Source: Homalodisca vitripennis (taxonomy: Eukaryota > Arthropoda > Insecta > Hemiptera > Cicadellidae). Taken from it: a stretch of DNA of 64,000 nucleotides. This document shows, in pieces, positions 22,782-36,257 of the stretch. Positions within the stretch are counted from its first letter, which is position 1; each line of letters opens with the position of its first letter. The stretch spans positions 193,238,501-193,302,500 of the forward strand of contig NC_060207.1 of assembly GCF_021130785.1 (NCBI RefSeq), given 5' to 3'. Position numbers and translations under genes: made by a program. The notes under the pieces were generated by a model. That model worked only from the letters and a program-made list of their open reading frames with translations, did not search any database and had not been told where the DNA came from.

Positions 22782-24800
22782 AGGTCATTAACATACAGGA
22801 TATCTTATAATACTTCCGTTTAAGATTAAATAACTACGCAACTTATTGTAGTAATCCCTTTATAATGAAGTTTATTATAAAATATATCATTGATTCCCCG
22901 TCATTCTCTGAATCATATGTCACTCTAACTAGAGAGACGCACAATAAGTGATGAATTATAAATTAATCTCAAGATTTAGATATATAAAAATATTATTTGA
23001 TTTATGAAAAATGCTGCAATTAGAAAGTTGTATTAAAAGTAATAGCTTTTCAACATAATTTTCTTTGTAATTTAGTTTGTGTTATTAAGAGGATACGCCT
23101 TCTGGATACTGTTAAAGTTTACATAAATCGCACAACAATATGATTCCTTATACAATGACTTTTATAGCAAATTCTTTGAAATAAGCCGGAAATGTATGTA
23201 AAGTATGCAAGGCCGCCTTCCAATCTGTATTAAACTCATTAAAAAAATCATCAGAAAATCCTTTATCATAAATGATTACCATTCATATAATTAACTAAAT
23301 TGAATCAATGTAATGAAATTGGCCACAATATCTATTTATAAAAAAAATAAAAAATACTGAAATATAGGTCCCGTTACACGATAAAACATTAAATTTATGA
23401 CAGGAGACAAGTAAACTAAAGAGCTCGGAGTAAAAAGTTCGAGAAATTCATATGGGAAAAGTGTGGGGAAGAATTAGTTTAGACACATAGTATTTTCAAC
23501 ACATATGTTTTTACTGTACACTGAAGTATACATTTTTTTTTAATCTTTCCCTTCACATCTAAATCTTTCATAAAAATTAAATGTTTCCGTCCAATGAATG
23601 TAAAATCTGGAAAATAAATAGGTTGATATCTACAACTGAAAGTTAATTTTATGAATAAATACAACAAATATCACAAATAATTTAAACCATGAACGTTAGT
23701 AAATGTTTTACATTTATGATTTTATTTAATTAATTTGTCTGTATATTTAAGCAGAAAATCCAAACAATCTCAATACTAGCTCAAACTTAAGTTCTCTATT
23801 AAGTAATAATCTTTTAAAGTGGTTCAAAGTGGAAATTTTCATTAGATGAATTTTGATTGGATGGAATTGAACAGTTTTCTTTTTAAACCCTTTTTTTTAA
23901 TGTTCACATTCAGCAACTAAATGCACGGAAACTTTGAATGAACTTGACATTTAACTTGGACACAGTATATTTTAACTGTTCACATTACATTACCAGTAAA
24001 TGGCGGATACTGGTCCACTCTGACGAATGGTAGGGAATACATTAATATACCTTGTATGGTGTAACAGAAGTTGTTATATTATGAAATAAGTTTACCACTT
24101 AAACTATCAAACGATTGATACAGTGACAGACTGAACAGACGGAGAGAGTTTGGCAGACTGATCAGAGTTTGGTTATTGTTGGTTTGGAGTAAACTGTGCA
24201 AACATTATAAATTCGAGTCATGATTAACTTACTACTCTGTGACCGATTGCTAGATGTTCGGGAGTTTAATTGTCTGCTATATACTTTGTCAATGACATAG
24301 GCTCAGTCTTAATGTAGTAAATGATTTGTTATTCAAAATATGTATTTGTAAAGTTGTAAATACATTGTAAACACACAACTTCTTGTACAAGTAATGTAAG
24401 TAGTGTCTTTGACCTCATGTCCACACAAAAAAACTAATTTTAAATCCACGACGTTTTTAATATTGGCAAATTGTGTTCCTAAATGATATTTAACAATTCC
24501 ATTCCATTGTTCCCGCGAATGTACGATGAAAAAGGTTGAGAATGTCCTCTATCGTCTCTCTCTCTCTCTCTCTCTCATTTCATACAAGGAATAAATATTG
24601 TGTGCTTTGACTATATCTGTAACATAAAACAATCAAATAAATTACTATTACAGAATGAGATATAGATTATTCAGTACCAATAAATTTTCTCGAATTAGTC
24701 ACCTTAAAGTAACTAATTATCAGAAGAGGAAATCTAGAATTTTTAACCGTTCCCAATCGTTGTTCCTGCACACACCATTTACTCTAAAATGTATCTAACG
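22782..24800. other. Intergenic DNA, nothing recognised
   Basis: Only AT-rich sequence and a TC microsatellite at about 24557-24576. Confidence 0.5.
24557..24576. repeat. TC microsatellite
   Basis: Ten or so CT/TC dinucleotides. Confidence 0.85.
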
Positions 24801-24806
24801 GTGTCC

Positions 24807-24888
24807 TTAACACGTTTACTGCGGCAGACGTCTTACGGTGTTGAAGTGCAATAAAGTACTGAAGTCTCGCTTAGCAGTGTTTTGGTAA
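24807..24888. mobile_element. Decayed copy of the 83-bp TTAA MITE
   Basis: It starts TTAACACGTTTACTGCGGCA. A weak match to the other end (GCAGTGTTTTGGTAA) falls 82 bp later, almost the same length as the copy at 7937. The right end is damaged. Confidence 0.4.
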
Positions 24889-25054
24889 ATAAACAAAAGA
24901 ACGTATGGTCGGAAAAACGGAATATATAAAAACATAGTTTCAAACTTTAACTGTTCATTTTCTTCATGTACTAAAAAAGTGACTGCTATTGATTGTAAAC
25001 TAATAAATGTGTATTTTTTTATAAAATTAATTAAAATATGACAATTTAATTTTA

Positions 25055-25180
25055 GATCCCTTCAGACGAACATGGGTCCAAATTTCAGGAGTCAAGTCTT
25101 CAACAGTATCAGATTTCAGATGCTGCACGTTAGGACGAAGTTGAACTGGAGCTCAATTCATCATTCAAAACATTGAATTA
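25055..25180 (+). repeat. Family B MITE fragment
   Basis: Contains TTCAGACGAACATGGGTCCA, AATTTCAGGAGTCAAGTCTT and CAGATTTCAGATGCTGCACG, then GTTGAACTGGAGCTCAATTC. This is the one-arm order seen at 44.87-44.97 kb. Confidence 0.5.
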
Positions 25181-26210
25181 TTGCAAGATTTCAGGTTTTG
25201 CTATTGAAGTAGTACGAGTTTATATACTATATACAAGAATGTTTAATTCACGCTGACACAGCTGTTTGTTAAAATCAAAACTTATATTATACTTCTTATT
25301 TTGAATTTAGACAAGAGAAAATATGGCTTTGAAATAACCCATTAAAAAGTTTAAAATAATCTTATTAAGAAGCTACTTGTTTTATGACTGAGATCACAGA
25401 ACTTTCTAAGATTAATTTTCTATAGAATCCTTTTTGCAGTCTTCCGTTGAAGAAAAATAATGTCTTACATCCTGATTAAATCTACAGCTTTATAGTGTAA
25501 TGTCCCCCTTTATAAGAACTATTAAAAATATGTGCAAACTATATTTGTGCACATTTTACTTGGAATTAAAGTGTTAAAAATGAAATAGTGTTTTAGTTAA
25601 ATTGAGTTTTTATTGATTCTCATTGGAACTTACAGCATTTATGCTTCATTATTACTCTTCAGTATATTCCAAAAGTATAACGCCATTGTTACGACCTTTT
25701 AACTGAAATTTTCTTTACTTATAAAAGCATTACTTTAATTATGACTGAACTGGAGAATCCATCCATTTCTAAATTTAAATATTAAGTTTAGAACAGATGG
25801 TTTAAGCCCAGTGCTGTAATTTTATCAATTGTGGTTTAAATATTTTGTTTTTATTGCAGTTTTGCACATGTTTTAGTAAAACTACAATAAGAAAAAAATT
25901 TAGTCCAATCCTTCTCCGAGATTAGAAATCCCACTAGTTTAGTTTGTCAAAGAAAAATGTTCAAATAAATAATTTTATTTGACAAACTGTACAATTAATT
26001 GACAAACAATAGTATTAATTATTTTTACCAATAATTCTGATTATTGTCTAAAATAGTAATACAGAAAATCATAGAGATCATGCTTATAAGAATCTCAAAT
26101 TCCTCAGACGTAAACTCTAGGAACTTTTTATTATTGTTTGAACCACGGTATCCCAAATATATATTATTTTACTAAGGACATCCATCCATTTTAGATATTA
26201 TTACACAAAG
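25181..26210. other. Intergenic DNA, nothing recognised
   Basis: A small inverted repeat (TTTGTCAA near 25944, TTGACAAA near 25980 and again near 26000) is the only structure seen. Confidence 0.45.
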
Positions 26211-26214
26211 CAAA

Positions 26215-26450
26215 CCTATCGATCATCTCAGTTCTAAATGTTCTGATATTTGCCCTGGAGGCTTGCCTAAACTATAAGAGAGAGTGAGAGAGAGGAAGTC
26301 ATCATGTAGATGTCAGAAACATATCCAACTTTACTGAAGATTGAGTGTTGGAGTGTATCTCTGGAACATGGGAAATTGTTTGCTAACTTGCGGCATGTAC
26401 TCACCCATGTATAAATGTTTTCAACAACAACTTCTGGCGTATGCAGTTAT
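26215..26450 (+). repeat. Dispersed repeat, family C (second copy)
   Basis: Aligned by eye with 20860-21065: GATCATCTCAGTTCTAAATG, TTTGCCCTGGAGG and GTGTATCTCTGGAACATGGG. A short AG/GAGA-rich insertion separates the blocks. Confidence 0.5.
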
Positions 26451-26812
26451 CTCTCTTTTGACATCTCGATTGGGATAGTGAATAATATAAAAGTACCTTG
26501 TTCACTATTTTAACAATAAAACATGGGGAGAGTTATAGTTTTACACAAAATTTAAACATAGTTTCAATATATCCATTGTTATAATGAGCTTTAAACATTT
26601 AATTACCAAAATATCAAATTAGCTAAACGCCTAATAAATCAAAAATAAAATGTGAGCAGTTGTTCCTCTGTGGTATATACTGTATCTCCAGATCGGTCGT
26701 TTAAATACATTATTTTGCCATTTTCTTATTGAATACAATTTTTATTTCAATTCTAAATGATTTTTAGAATAATACATATTGAGCGTAGTATAGTAATTAC
26801 CAAAATTAATTA

Positions 26813-27425
26813 ACTAGTAGTTACCCGCGACTTTGAACGTGAGTTGATATTGAATAACAGATACGTCCTAGGAATATCCTTTTTAAATTGCTTACTAAAA
26901 ACTCCTAAGATAAGTTATGTTCAATGGAAGATATTATAGCCTTTGGATCCACTTCAGAAAATTAACTAGACTTCAAATTCAGTAATAGTTTAAATATTTT
27001 AGGCGATATATTTAGAAATAGTAATTTTTTTTACTAATCTTATGAAAACTCGTAATAATATGACGGAGGCCTGTAATTCTTTTAAATCAGATTTACGCTT
27101 TTTTATTCTATGTATTATTTTAGTTCAAATGTTTAAGAGGTTCAAAAGGTAAAAGAATTTCCACTCTCTTATTAGGTTTAGCAGGTGACATGGCATTTTT
27201 TGGTAAAAATCAATTGTATTTTACACGCCATAGTAGAGTCCTTCTTGTTGTAACGATCAAAAAAATTTATATATACTCGGTTTGAGAAGCACACTTCATT
27301 CAAAAAGGGTCTACTTCCGGCCATTGTAATCCACGGTGCCATAGTAGCATTTGCATTGTGGCCCCAACGAATTTATAATACGTTAATCAAAAAGTTTAAT
27401 TTTTTAGATGCAACTATTTCCTCCA
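26813..27425 (+). mobile_element. RTE-like repeat, decayed
   Basis: The head ACTAGTAGTTACCCGCGACT matches the element at 17.5 kb, and the internal block TCAAAAAGGGTCTACTTCCG matches the TCAAAAAGCATCTACTTC of that copy. The 3' end is not found. Confidence 0.4.
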
Positions 27426-29835
27426 TTTTAATTTACTTCCGGTCTAAGGTATGATCCAGATAAGGTATGAATAATACGTAACTAATACGGTAATCTTTAT
27501 CAGCCGAATGAGTCGATCACGGTGTTGTTTTTCATCAAAATGGTATTTTCGGGGAGGGTATGGTTACCGGGGGTTACAGAACAGGAGCTTCTTTCCTTGA
27601 GGGAGTTGAGTCAGTCATAAGTAAATAATAAGTAGGTTAGATGGATTGAATCATCAAAGGTTTAATTTTCCGGTTTCATGATGGTGGCTGTAAAGTTACA
27701 GAAGTATTCAACTGAACCGTTACAAGTTAATATATTTACAAACATAATATCGGATTAATTGTAGCTTAATCAAGCCCACATTGTTACTAAGAAATGTATA
27801 TTTGTAAGAACTTTGGTCTATTAATGTTTACATATTACGTAAATACTACATATTTTAAAAGGTTACAATTATACTAACATTCCCACATTTAGGGTTATTA
27901 TCCAATCAGTGTTCGAATCTAACATCTAAACTAATAATGCATCTTTAAGTTGACATGCATCATGTGAAATATATCTTTCTTTCGACTGAGCCGGAGTGAT
28001 ATTTAGTTTTAAAATAAGGTGTAATTTTTAAATCATCAAAACAACTGCCGTGTTAAACTCTCATCTGTAAAACATATAATTTGAATGATTTAAAGACACA
28101 GACAAATATTTTAAAACATTAGGTTAGTGTTAAAAATACACTTGCTGACCTCTCCATACTCATCTATCCCATACACATGCTTTCCATACCACTTCTTTCC
28201 ACACGAAGCGCTTTATTCTCTTCATTTCATGTTCTCTAAATCCTACATTTGATTTAATTTACATTGGGCATACATTTAGCATTTTTGTATTTCTATAAGG
28301 AAATGGAAATAATATTTTTTATTTAATAATCATTCCATAGACAACTTTAGCAAAAATATTGTTTCTCTCTTAGTCTTCAAGATATTTAAACCTAAAGTGG
28401 ATCGAATACAAACCAAATCTTGATTTTAATACCAAATATATCTGTATTCAAAGTTAATAGAGGATGTGTAGCAATAATAAGTTTAGGATATAAGGTGAAA
28501 TTCGTATTTTAAAATTTGATTTATTAATAGTTTGTTGCAGAGAGCATAATATTTTATAACAGGGGGTTAGAAAATTACAAGTATCATTTACAAATTTCTT
28601 AAAGACTCAATTTTATTGACTAATAACCTGTTTTATTAAAGTCTAGAATGAAATAACATTATGAAGTAAGAACTTTTACTACAATTGTGTAATTCTATTT
28701 ACAAATAAGAACTTTACAACTGGAAGAGCTTGTTTCTGCGGTTCATTGCTACAAGACTACATTCTCGTACTCTACTTGATGACCCTTATTTAAAGGGACA
28801 TTGTTAGTTGTAGTAATAACCAACGAATTGTAGTATAGTTCGTTGGTAATAACAATGGATGAAATTCCATCAGCCAAATATTGATCAACTCTGCAAATCT
28901 GTCCACTGTTTTACAGCTTCGTATATTGCAATATCAGAATTTAAATACGAGTATATGAATAAAAATTTTCATTCATCAAAATAATCTGCAGATTTTTATA
29001 AGTAAAAAATATATTTTTAAATTTTAAAAATCACTTGTAACGTAATAACTAACGGTTTGAAATACTGAGTAAATTTTTCCTTTACGGATAAATTATGAAG
29101 ATTTGTAATAGATGTATAATATTTTTAGATTTTAGATGTATAATTTTTAACAAATAATGAAAGAAAATTTCTTTATATAAAAAAAAAATTATGGTTGCCT
29201 GTAAAGTCGGTTTTACGGGCGAAGATTTTACGTAACAACGTCTTTTTCTCGGTAGAATATTTATTGATATGAATATTATTAAATTGCACAATAGGAACAA
29301 AGAATTGAATGAAAATAAGAATTGCACAAATTTTAACTATAGAAATATATTTTGTTTACTAAAACATTGTACATAATTTGAAATTAATTAAAATTTGTTA
29401 TTGTAAATGGTAAAGTTGAATAAAACATTTACTAAAATTGGAATTTGAAATTCTTGCTAAACACAGTTAAATTCTAACTTCGCGCGTGGTGATTGGTCGG
29501 TTTAGTTCGTTTGTTTGGTCGCACTGTTATGACAGGTTAGAGGTTATAATTTGTTATTTTAAATGTTTGACTAGCAATACGCACTGTTTCTTCTCAATCG
29601 ACTGAATTACGATTGATTGCAGAGTGATTTAAACTAATAATTTACTTAACACTATCAACATTTGTCAATAGTATGACATAACCTATAAACTCAGTTTCTC
29701 AACTTTTGTGTCAATCTAACAATTAATCAATCAATCATAGTTTACGATAATGAAATATCAGTGTACAATTATTTACCTGTATTGTTGTAGTTGTTGTAAA
29801 TGACGAATCTAAGCACTCCACATTTTCACGAATAA
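27426..29835. other. Intergenic DNA, nothing recognised
   Basis: No gene or known element. A short hairpin (ACCAACGAA ... TTCGTTGGT) lies at 28818-28847. Confidence 0.45.
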
Positions 29836-29839
29836 ACAT

Positions 29840-29925
29840 AGTTATCTGCTTTATCCCGTGCGGCGGACCCACAGTTATCTGCTTTATCCCGTGCGGATCC
29901 CGTGCGGCGGACCCACTGGACGGGC
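29840..29925 (+). repeat. GC-rich short tandem duplication
   Basis: AGTTATCTGCTTTATCCCGT followed by GCGGCGGACCCAC occurs at 29840 and again at 29873. In the second unit an extra CGTGCGGATCC step repeats part of the unit. It sits in a GC-rich patch that runs on to GTAACGTTACCGGGCGTTAC. Confidence 0.7.
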
Positions 29926-29929
29926 ATCG

Positions 29930-32900
29930 TAACGTTACCGGGCGTTACACTTTTTCATGAGTGACTCCGAGCCGCAACCTAATTTAAGACGTTGTCACGT
30001 CAAAAGCCACAAAATTTTTATTTTGAGCACAACTGAAATTATTTGTTTGATTTCGATATTTATTTTTTCAAATTATGTAACTTTAATATAAATAGAAAAC
30101 GTTTGAGCCCTTGCTTAAAATGCTCGCAAACCAGCAATTAAAGGAAAGGTATCGTAAAACGAATTTGTACTTCATCTAAGATTGTGATCAATTCTAATAT
30201 TTTACTCAGAATTACTTGTAAACAGCGGGTACTGTCGTCACACTGACCCGAATAAAGTTAAGTGTATATAGCTAAATATTGCCTCTTAAAGAATACAAAA
30301 TAAGTTGCAGTGATGTATGATCAGTTTATTAACTATTTAAACTACTACACGATCAATATAAACCGATCAAACTGTATTTAGTGGATGATAGTTTGAAGCT
30401 AACTGCATAAGCCTTGTAAAACTGTGCCATGAATCAACTAACTAAGCTGTGACAGATATTCAGTCTCCCGGGATGTTTGAATTGGCTGTTATCTATTTTG
30501 TTCTTGATAACCTATTTGCAATGGACACAATCCTGTTAATCTACAAAGTTTCATTTGTTTATAAAATAAAAGGCATCCCTCTCAAGCTCGGTTAATACAA
30601 GGGGTGACTTCTTTTGTTATATTTTTTGTTTTCGTATTCACATGGTAATGAAGAAATGTTTAAGACACAACCGTTTTTGATTAGTATAATAAAATTATGT
30701 CTAGCGTTTTGGTTTAAATATTCTAATATTGTTACGATGGAACATCCACGTAATGGTAAGCAAACATTTTTCTTAGATACAGTAAATGTTTCTCCTTCAG
30801 CACAAGAAACCAAAATCAATTTTTGTTCTAAACCACTAGTAGAAGGTCAGTTTTATAACTAAAAGTTAATTTGTGATGTGGCGAAGAACTATAAGGAATA
30901 ACACTATTCAAACTAGAAAAACTACTTATTTACTCGTATATGTGTTTCAAAAGTAGTAATGCAATAAACAGTAAAAGGTGTATTATAAGTTTATGTTTGA
31001 ATTATGTATAGAGATAAGTCTGAGTGTTATTTCTTGAAAATAAGTTAGCGTTCTGTACTTTATAAAGAAATATCACAAGGCATTTCTTAATATAGTACGA
31101 TCAACTAAGTATAGTATAGGTTATTATATATTCGAAAATTCCTAAATAAGCAATGGAACTCGTTGAAATCGCCACCAAGGTTCCATGAGTATATGTTATT
31201 GATATTATATTTCCTTTTATTACTGATTTCCAAGTTTAACATAAATATTTATATGAGAATCTTTTCCTAATTTTAAGTGACTTAATAATATGTAGTTACA
31301 ATTTTTGTAACTGGCCACTGTAGTTCAATATGGTGTGTTTACTTATCTTTTCTAAAGTAATCCTATATTATAAGGTAATTTCGGATAAAAAATAGTATTC
31401 CAGAATCTTTTATTTTGGATAATTTTTCATAATCCCAATCATATACTACATACAGATGGTCCGAAAAAGCTGTATTTAAGCCTGCGACTCCATTTAAATG
31501 TTCTTAACTATACATCTTACAAAAACATATGTAATGAGCAACTTTCACTCATTTGTGGTTTATTTTTATTATTTTAAAATGTTTATGAATGGCCGTCAAG
31601 TCACAAAATGGCGGACACTTTCATTTTTATTATATAAATGCCTATATTTAATTACGATAGAAATATGACATTACTTTTAATATAATAATAAACACAAATA
31701 TTTAATAATTCCTTTTTAACACATTACTCCTTTCATTATTTTAAATAATTGTTTTTCACGTTTGAAATCCTTTATACCTAATGTTTAGTAATATGATGGA
31801 TACAGAATGCAGAATACGTTGAAATCACAATGAGGCTTGATAATTCATTATTGAAACTCATAAATTATCAATATTATTTCAGCGGATAATTTAAAAAGGT
31901 TTTTCATTTTTATTTCTTTGAAGGAATTACCTAAAAGAATAATGTAAATATTAAAAAAAGTGTGTGAATTAAACCTATGTTTATTTTCATAACACTAAAT
32001 TTAAATACTAACTTACTGTCTCAAACTTGTATTTCCTTCTATATTCTAGCTCTTATTATCACATATTTGACATTTGATTACATTTACAACTGCCCATATA
32101 TATCCTCACATTTCAGATGTAAAAGTTCACCGAAGGCATTGAAAGTATTAGTATGTGTCTTGAATATGAAGTATTCAATTTTGAATGTTAGGATGCACAA
32201 ATATCATTGTGCATACCAAGTATGCCGAGGTGTTTCACATCCTGTAAGAGTAATTTAATGGCAGAGTTGAAATAGCTCTTATTATGTTTATCCATTGTAA
32301 TCAATATTAAGATATTTAGTAAGATAGATAAATAAATGCAAGATTAACCAAATTAGATTGTAATATTAATATATTAAGTAAAGTTATTGACCGTAACAGT
32401 TCAAATTATTATTATACGACATTTACTAGTGCAAGGAATAGCTCTTAAGCCTCTTTCTTACGAGTTCTATATCAGCAATATGGATGTTAAATTCACGATA
32501 AGGTAGAAAGATACGGCAGTTAATTAACGTAGATGACGTAGAAAAACAATAATTTGGTATACTTTCTACCCAGCACAAAAATGTCTAAAGCAAATCAATC
32601 CAACCTGTCGTCAAGTTCTGGTAGGTCTAGTGAATCTCTCCTACCACAGGTAAAACAGATAAACTTCCTCAAATCAAACTTCCGTCCTGTAATGGTAATC
32701 TCAGACACTAACCTCATTTCAAGAACTTACTTACTTTACCTGTACATGGAAATGAAGCAATTTCACCGATTCAGTTCATAATTTAGTACTCACAAGTATG
32801 TGTGAATAAATGTATATATGTGTATTATTTAGGAATTAATGTGGTTGATGGTGAGGTAGGAAGGGTATTAGAACGCTAGGATGGTTATAAGCACTTATTA

Positions 32901-33480
32901 TGAGAATTGGGCGGTTATTTAATTACACAATCCGTGGATTATAATTGGTCAATTGAGTGTAAAACGGTGAGTGGTGCGAGGGATTGGAAGTGTAACACAC
33001 TTGTCGGAGTTAACAATTAACTACAAGCAGTACTTCACCAGTCTACTACAGTTAATAATATTATACAATCTACTAGTTTATTAACAAATAAACAAGATTA
33101 CTGCATTATATTTTTTTCAGAAAACTTTGCCGCCTTCTCGAATGAACAGGTTAGGTTAAAATCCACTTCTAACATCTGTAAAGTGTTGGGTGATTTTATT
33201 AGATGGAACCAATAGCTGAACAAATTTCTCAAATTTTCACTAATACAACTCTAAAATAGTATTTATCATAGTTGTAATTTTATTCTATTTTAAACTCATC
33301 AGTATTATTATTATTATAACTTCTGATGATAGATATGTAATGTAATAAAACTCGAAGACACAATGCAATATAAAATTCCTCCATTGTTGAATAGGCTATA
33401 CTATTTTTGTTGTTACTATAGAAATGAAATCAACACATTTCAATTTTAACATTTTGCCTCAGGTATTGGTAACATCATTG
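29930..33480. other. Intergenic DNA, no gene identified
   Basis: Frames of 75-93 codons at 30592-30862, 31977-32258 and 32554-32781 have no recognisable domains or codon bias. Nothing else seen. Confidence 0.4.
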
Positions 33481-33492
33481 GTAATATGACTT

Positions 33493-33609
33493 TGAAGGAA
33501 ACAGATTTTTTCCGGGCATTTTGCATCGTTCAGTGATAAAAAAAATCAGTAACACCACGTTTCAAGTTCTGAAATCCGATCTTTTCTTCAGGTAAGTAAT
33601 TAACCTAAA
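33493..33609. repeat. Half copy of foldback family M
   Basis: GAAGGAAACAGATTTTTTCC, CATCGTTCAGTGATA, CACCACGTTTCAAGTTCTG and TTTTCTTCAGGTAAGTAATT follow the order of the palindrome centre read from one side. The copy stops at the tRNA-like core that begins the left palindrome arm. Confidence 0.65.
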
Positions 33610-33616
33610 GTTTAGG

Positions 33617-33685
33617 GCTCTGTGGTGTAAATGGTAGTACATTCACCCGAAAGTGAGAGATCCGGGTTCGAGTCCCGGAGGAGCA
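33617..33685 (+). ncRNA. tRNA-like core, family S1, outer end of left arm
   Basis: GCTCTGTGGTG with one extra A, then ATGGTAGTAC, an anticodon-like arm TTCAC-CCG-AAAGTGAG, a T arm CCGGG/CCCGG with B box GGTTCGAGTCC (33665-33675), and a GGAGCA end. The copy at 38.5 kb shows a seven-base loop CCGGAAA in place of the shortened loop here. The usual U33 is a C in both. It is tRNA-derived, not a proper tRNA gene. Confidence 0.55.
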
Positions 33686-33712
33686 AGAACTTTTCGTGAC
33701 TCAATGAATATT

Positions 33713-33820
<108 letters not shown>

Positions 33821-36030
33821 GTGTTGTAACTTCTCTGTTTGAAACATATACTAATTAAGAACTTTATAACTAAATTACCTTACAGAACTGCAGTTCTGTT
33901 CTTGATTAGTTAACTCTACGTTACTTGAGAACCTTAAGTTCTAAGTTACATTCCTGCCCTAATTGTTTATGACGATTTAACGTGATCACAACGATCCCAA
34001 TTTTCCTTCAAAGTTCTGTGTTAGGTTTTATGTGCCAGTACAAATAATGCATATTCCTCCGTTAACCATGTTTTATGTACATACTAAGCACAAAATGATT
34101 TTGAGCACACAATGTCCTGAATTGTAATGGCGCAGTAATAACCAATAACAAGGTTGGAGTACAGTAGAGTAATTCTCGTCACATGAGCTCTATCATCATT
34201 AGCTGCTCCTTTATGTAATTAACCAGCAGCACAGAGCTAAATACGTAGTTCAGTTCGTTACCTAATTATGGTACAAGCTGTTCAGGAACTAGACTTTTGA
34301 TCGGTTTTAATGGCAATGGTTTATATGAACAAATTCTAATACTAGTTTTTTGTTACCCTTGCATTTTTCGAAATAGGAGCAACAATTAGTTGTTCTAATG
34401 TTTTGTGTTCAATCTGTTGATAAAATACAAGGTAGGAGTACTACGCCACACAGACTTCGCTGAGGTTGTATGAGAGAATTCGAAATTTAAAGTTCATTTC
34501 ATTCATAAAAAAGATCAAAGAAAATCAATACATAAAACAGACACAAATACAATCATACCAAAAACCTTTATAACACCACCCTCCGCCAGACAAAAGAGAA
34601 ATTGTAATCAGCCTCCAGGCTTCAATACACTCATTCAAATTTTATGGTTGGATAGACATGCGCCAGTATAGAACGCATTCCTTGTCGTCTATGTAAAAAC
34701 GAATTTTTATGCAAAGTTATGAGTTAACAGATGAAGTCTTTCTCTAGATATTTTCCACATGATGCATTGACGATTTGTTTTCATTAAGTTATGTTTTAAA
34801 TCAGTTCTAAAATAATAAACTGTATTATGTAAAAGCACTCTTTTATGTTTTTTCCCTCTTGGAAACCTCTTGAATGGAAATATTATATGTTCAAACCAAA
34901 AATAGTTTACTTTGAAGCTTTCTCAAGCTTTCTCCAATGCCATCCTGTTTACCCATAATACTAATGTAAAAAATATTCGCTAACGCTCCCCCGCCAGTTT
35001 CCGATGTACTGACACGCACCATCATCGAAGGCAGTGTTGCTAATTTATAAATGAAGTTTTTATGCAAAAGTTCAGGTCTATAGGTCACTTCTTTTATGAG
35101 ATATCTTGCGCACATACGAACCAAATAGACAGACACACATACAGAATGTCAGAGAGAAATTACATGTTCAGCCCCATGCGTGATAAGCTTCGCTAACGCT
35201 CAACCAATTAAACCACATTTGAATGATAATTTATTTAGACTTTTTACATTGTTATCAACACTAAGGTCAGGAACGAAGTCTTGAAGTTAAAAACCGAAGC
35301 CGTTTCACAGCTAATCGTGTCTAAATCAACATGAATTTCTTTCAGGAATATATTTTCTTCGGTTACATTATTTCTAAGTGCGCCGAAATCAAACCTTGTT
35401 ACCAATTTTATAACATTGACTTTGCACTTTTTTTCTTTTACCTCTTTGAATGGAAGTATCAGACATTGAAACCTCACATGATGGTGCTCAGTTTGTTTAC
35501 AAATTTATTTATAGTGTTATTTTCAAATTTCCCATCGTTATCTATAAACAGGGCCGTACACCGATTTTGGGTGGGGGGGGTCCGGAAAAATAAATTCTGA
35601 TTGGGCTCAGTCATGTCCCGCACCACCTTGAAATTGAAGTTTGGTGAGACAGGTCGGGGCATCCGATGTGAGTACGGGCCCTCCCATAAGACCAAAGTAA
35701 ACATATTTTGTTAATGCTTAGCCAAAGTCCATGGAATGATATGGATCTAAGACACATCGAACATAGTGTTAATCATTTAGAAATGAAGCTTCGCTCTCAA
35801 TTTCAAGTCTATCAGTCAGTTTGTTTTCTAGATATCGTATGGATAGACAGATATACAGAAATACTCCCTTCCCTAAAACTCAGTCAAGTAGGTTTATGTT
35901 ACTTACCTACCCGCTCCATGGGAAAGTTTCTGACTTGCTGTGATTTGCTTTGTTTCCCACTTTATGTTTAGAAGTCATGATCTTATAGTCCACCAATAAC
36001 GCCATGTTCTTAGTTTGAAGTTTATCTTTG

Positions 36031-36257
36031 ACGATGGAAGGATTATTAAGGAAACAGGATTTTTTCCGGAAATTTTCCGTCATTCAGTGATACAAAAATT
36101 AGTAAAACCACGTTTCGAAATCTGCCTTAGGTTAATTACTTACCTGAAGAAAAGATCGGATTGCAGAACTTGAAACGTGGTTTTACTAATTTTTGTATCA
36201 CTGAATGATTGAAAATTTCCGGAAAAATCCTGTTTCCTTAATAATCCTTCCATCGTC
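36031..36257. mobile_element. Foldback family M copy at the palindrome centre
   Basis: GATGGAAGGATTATTAAGGA through AGTAAAACCACGTTTC is inverted across a spacer of about 52 bp (36119-36169) that includes CTTACCTGAAGAAAAGATCG. The same unit exists without the long flanking palindrome at 20.6 kb. It is therefore an independent short foldback element on which the large palindrome is centred. Confidence 0.7.

Noticed and set aside
34891..35704. Genes in the palindrome arms
   Set aside because: Short frames of 76-89 codons occur on both strands, but they have no motifs, and the mirror arm breaks or alters them.
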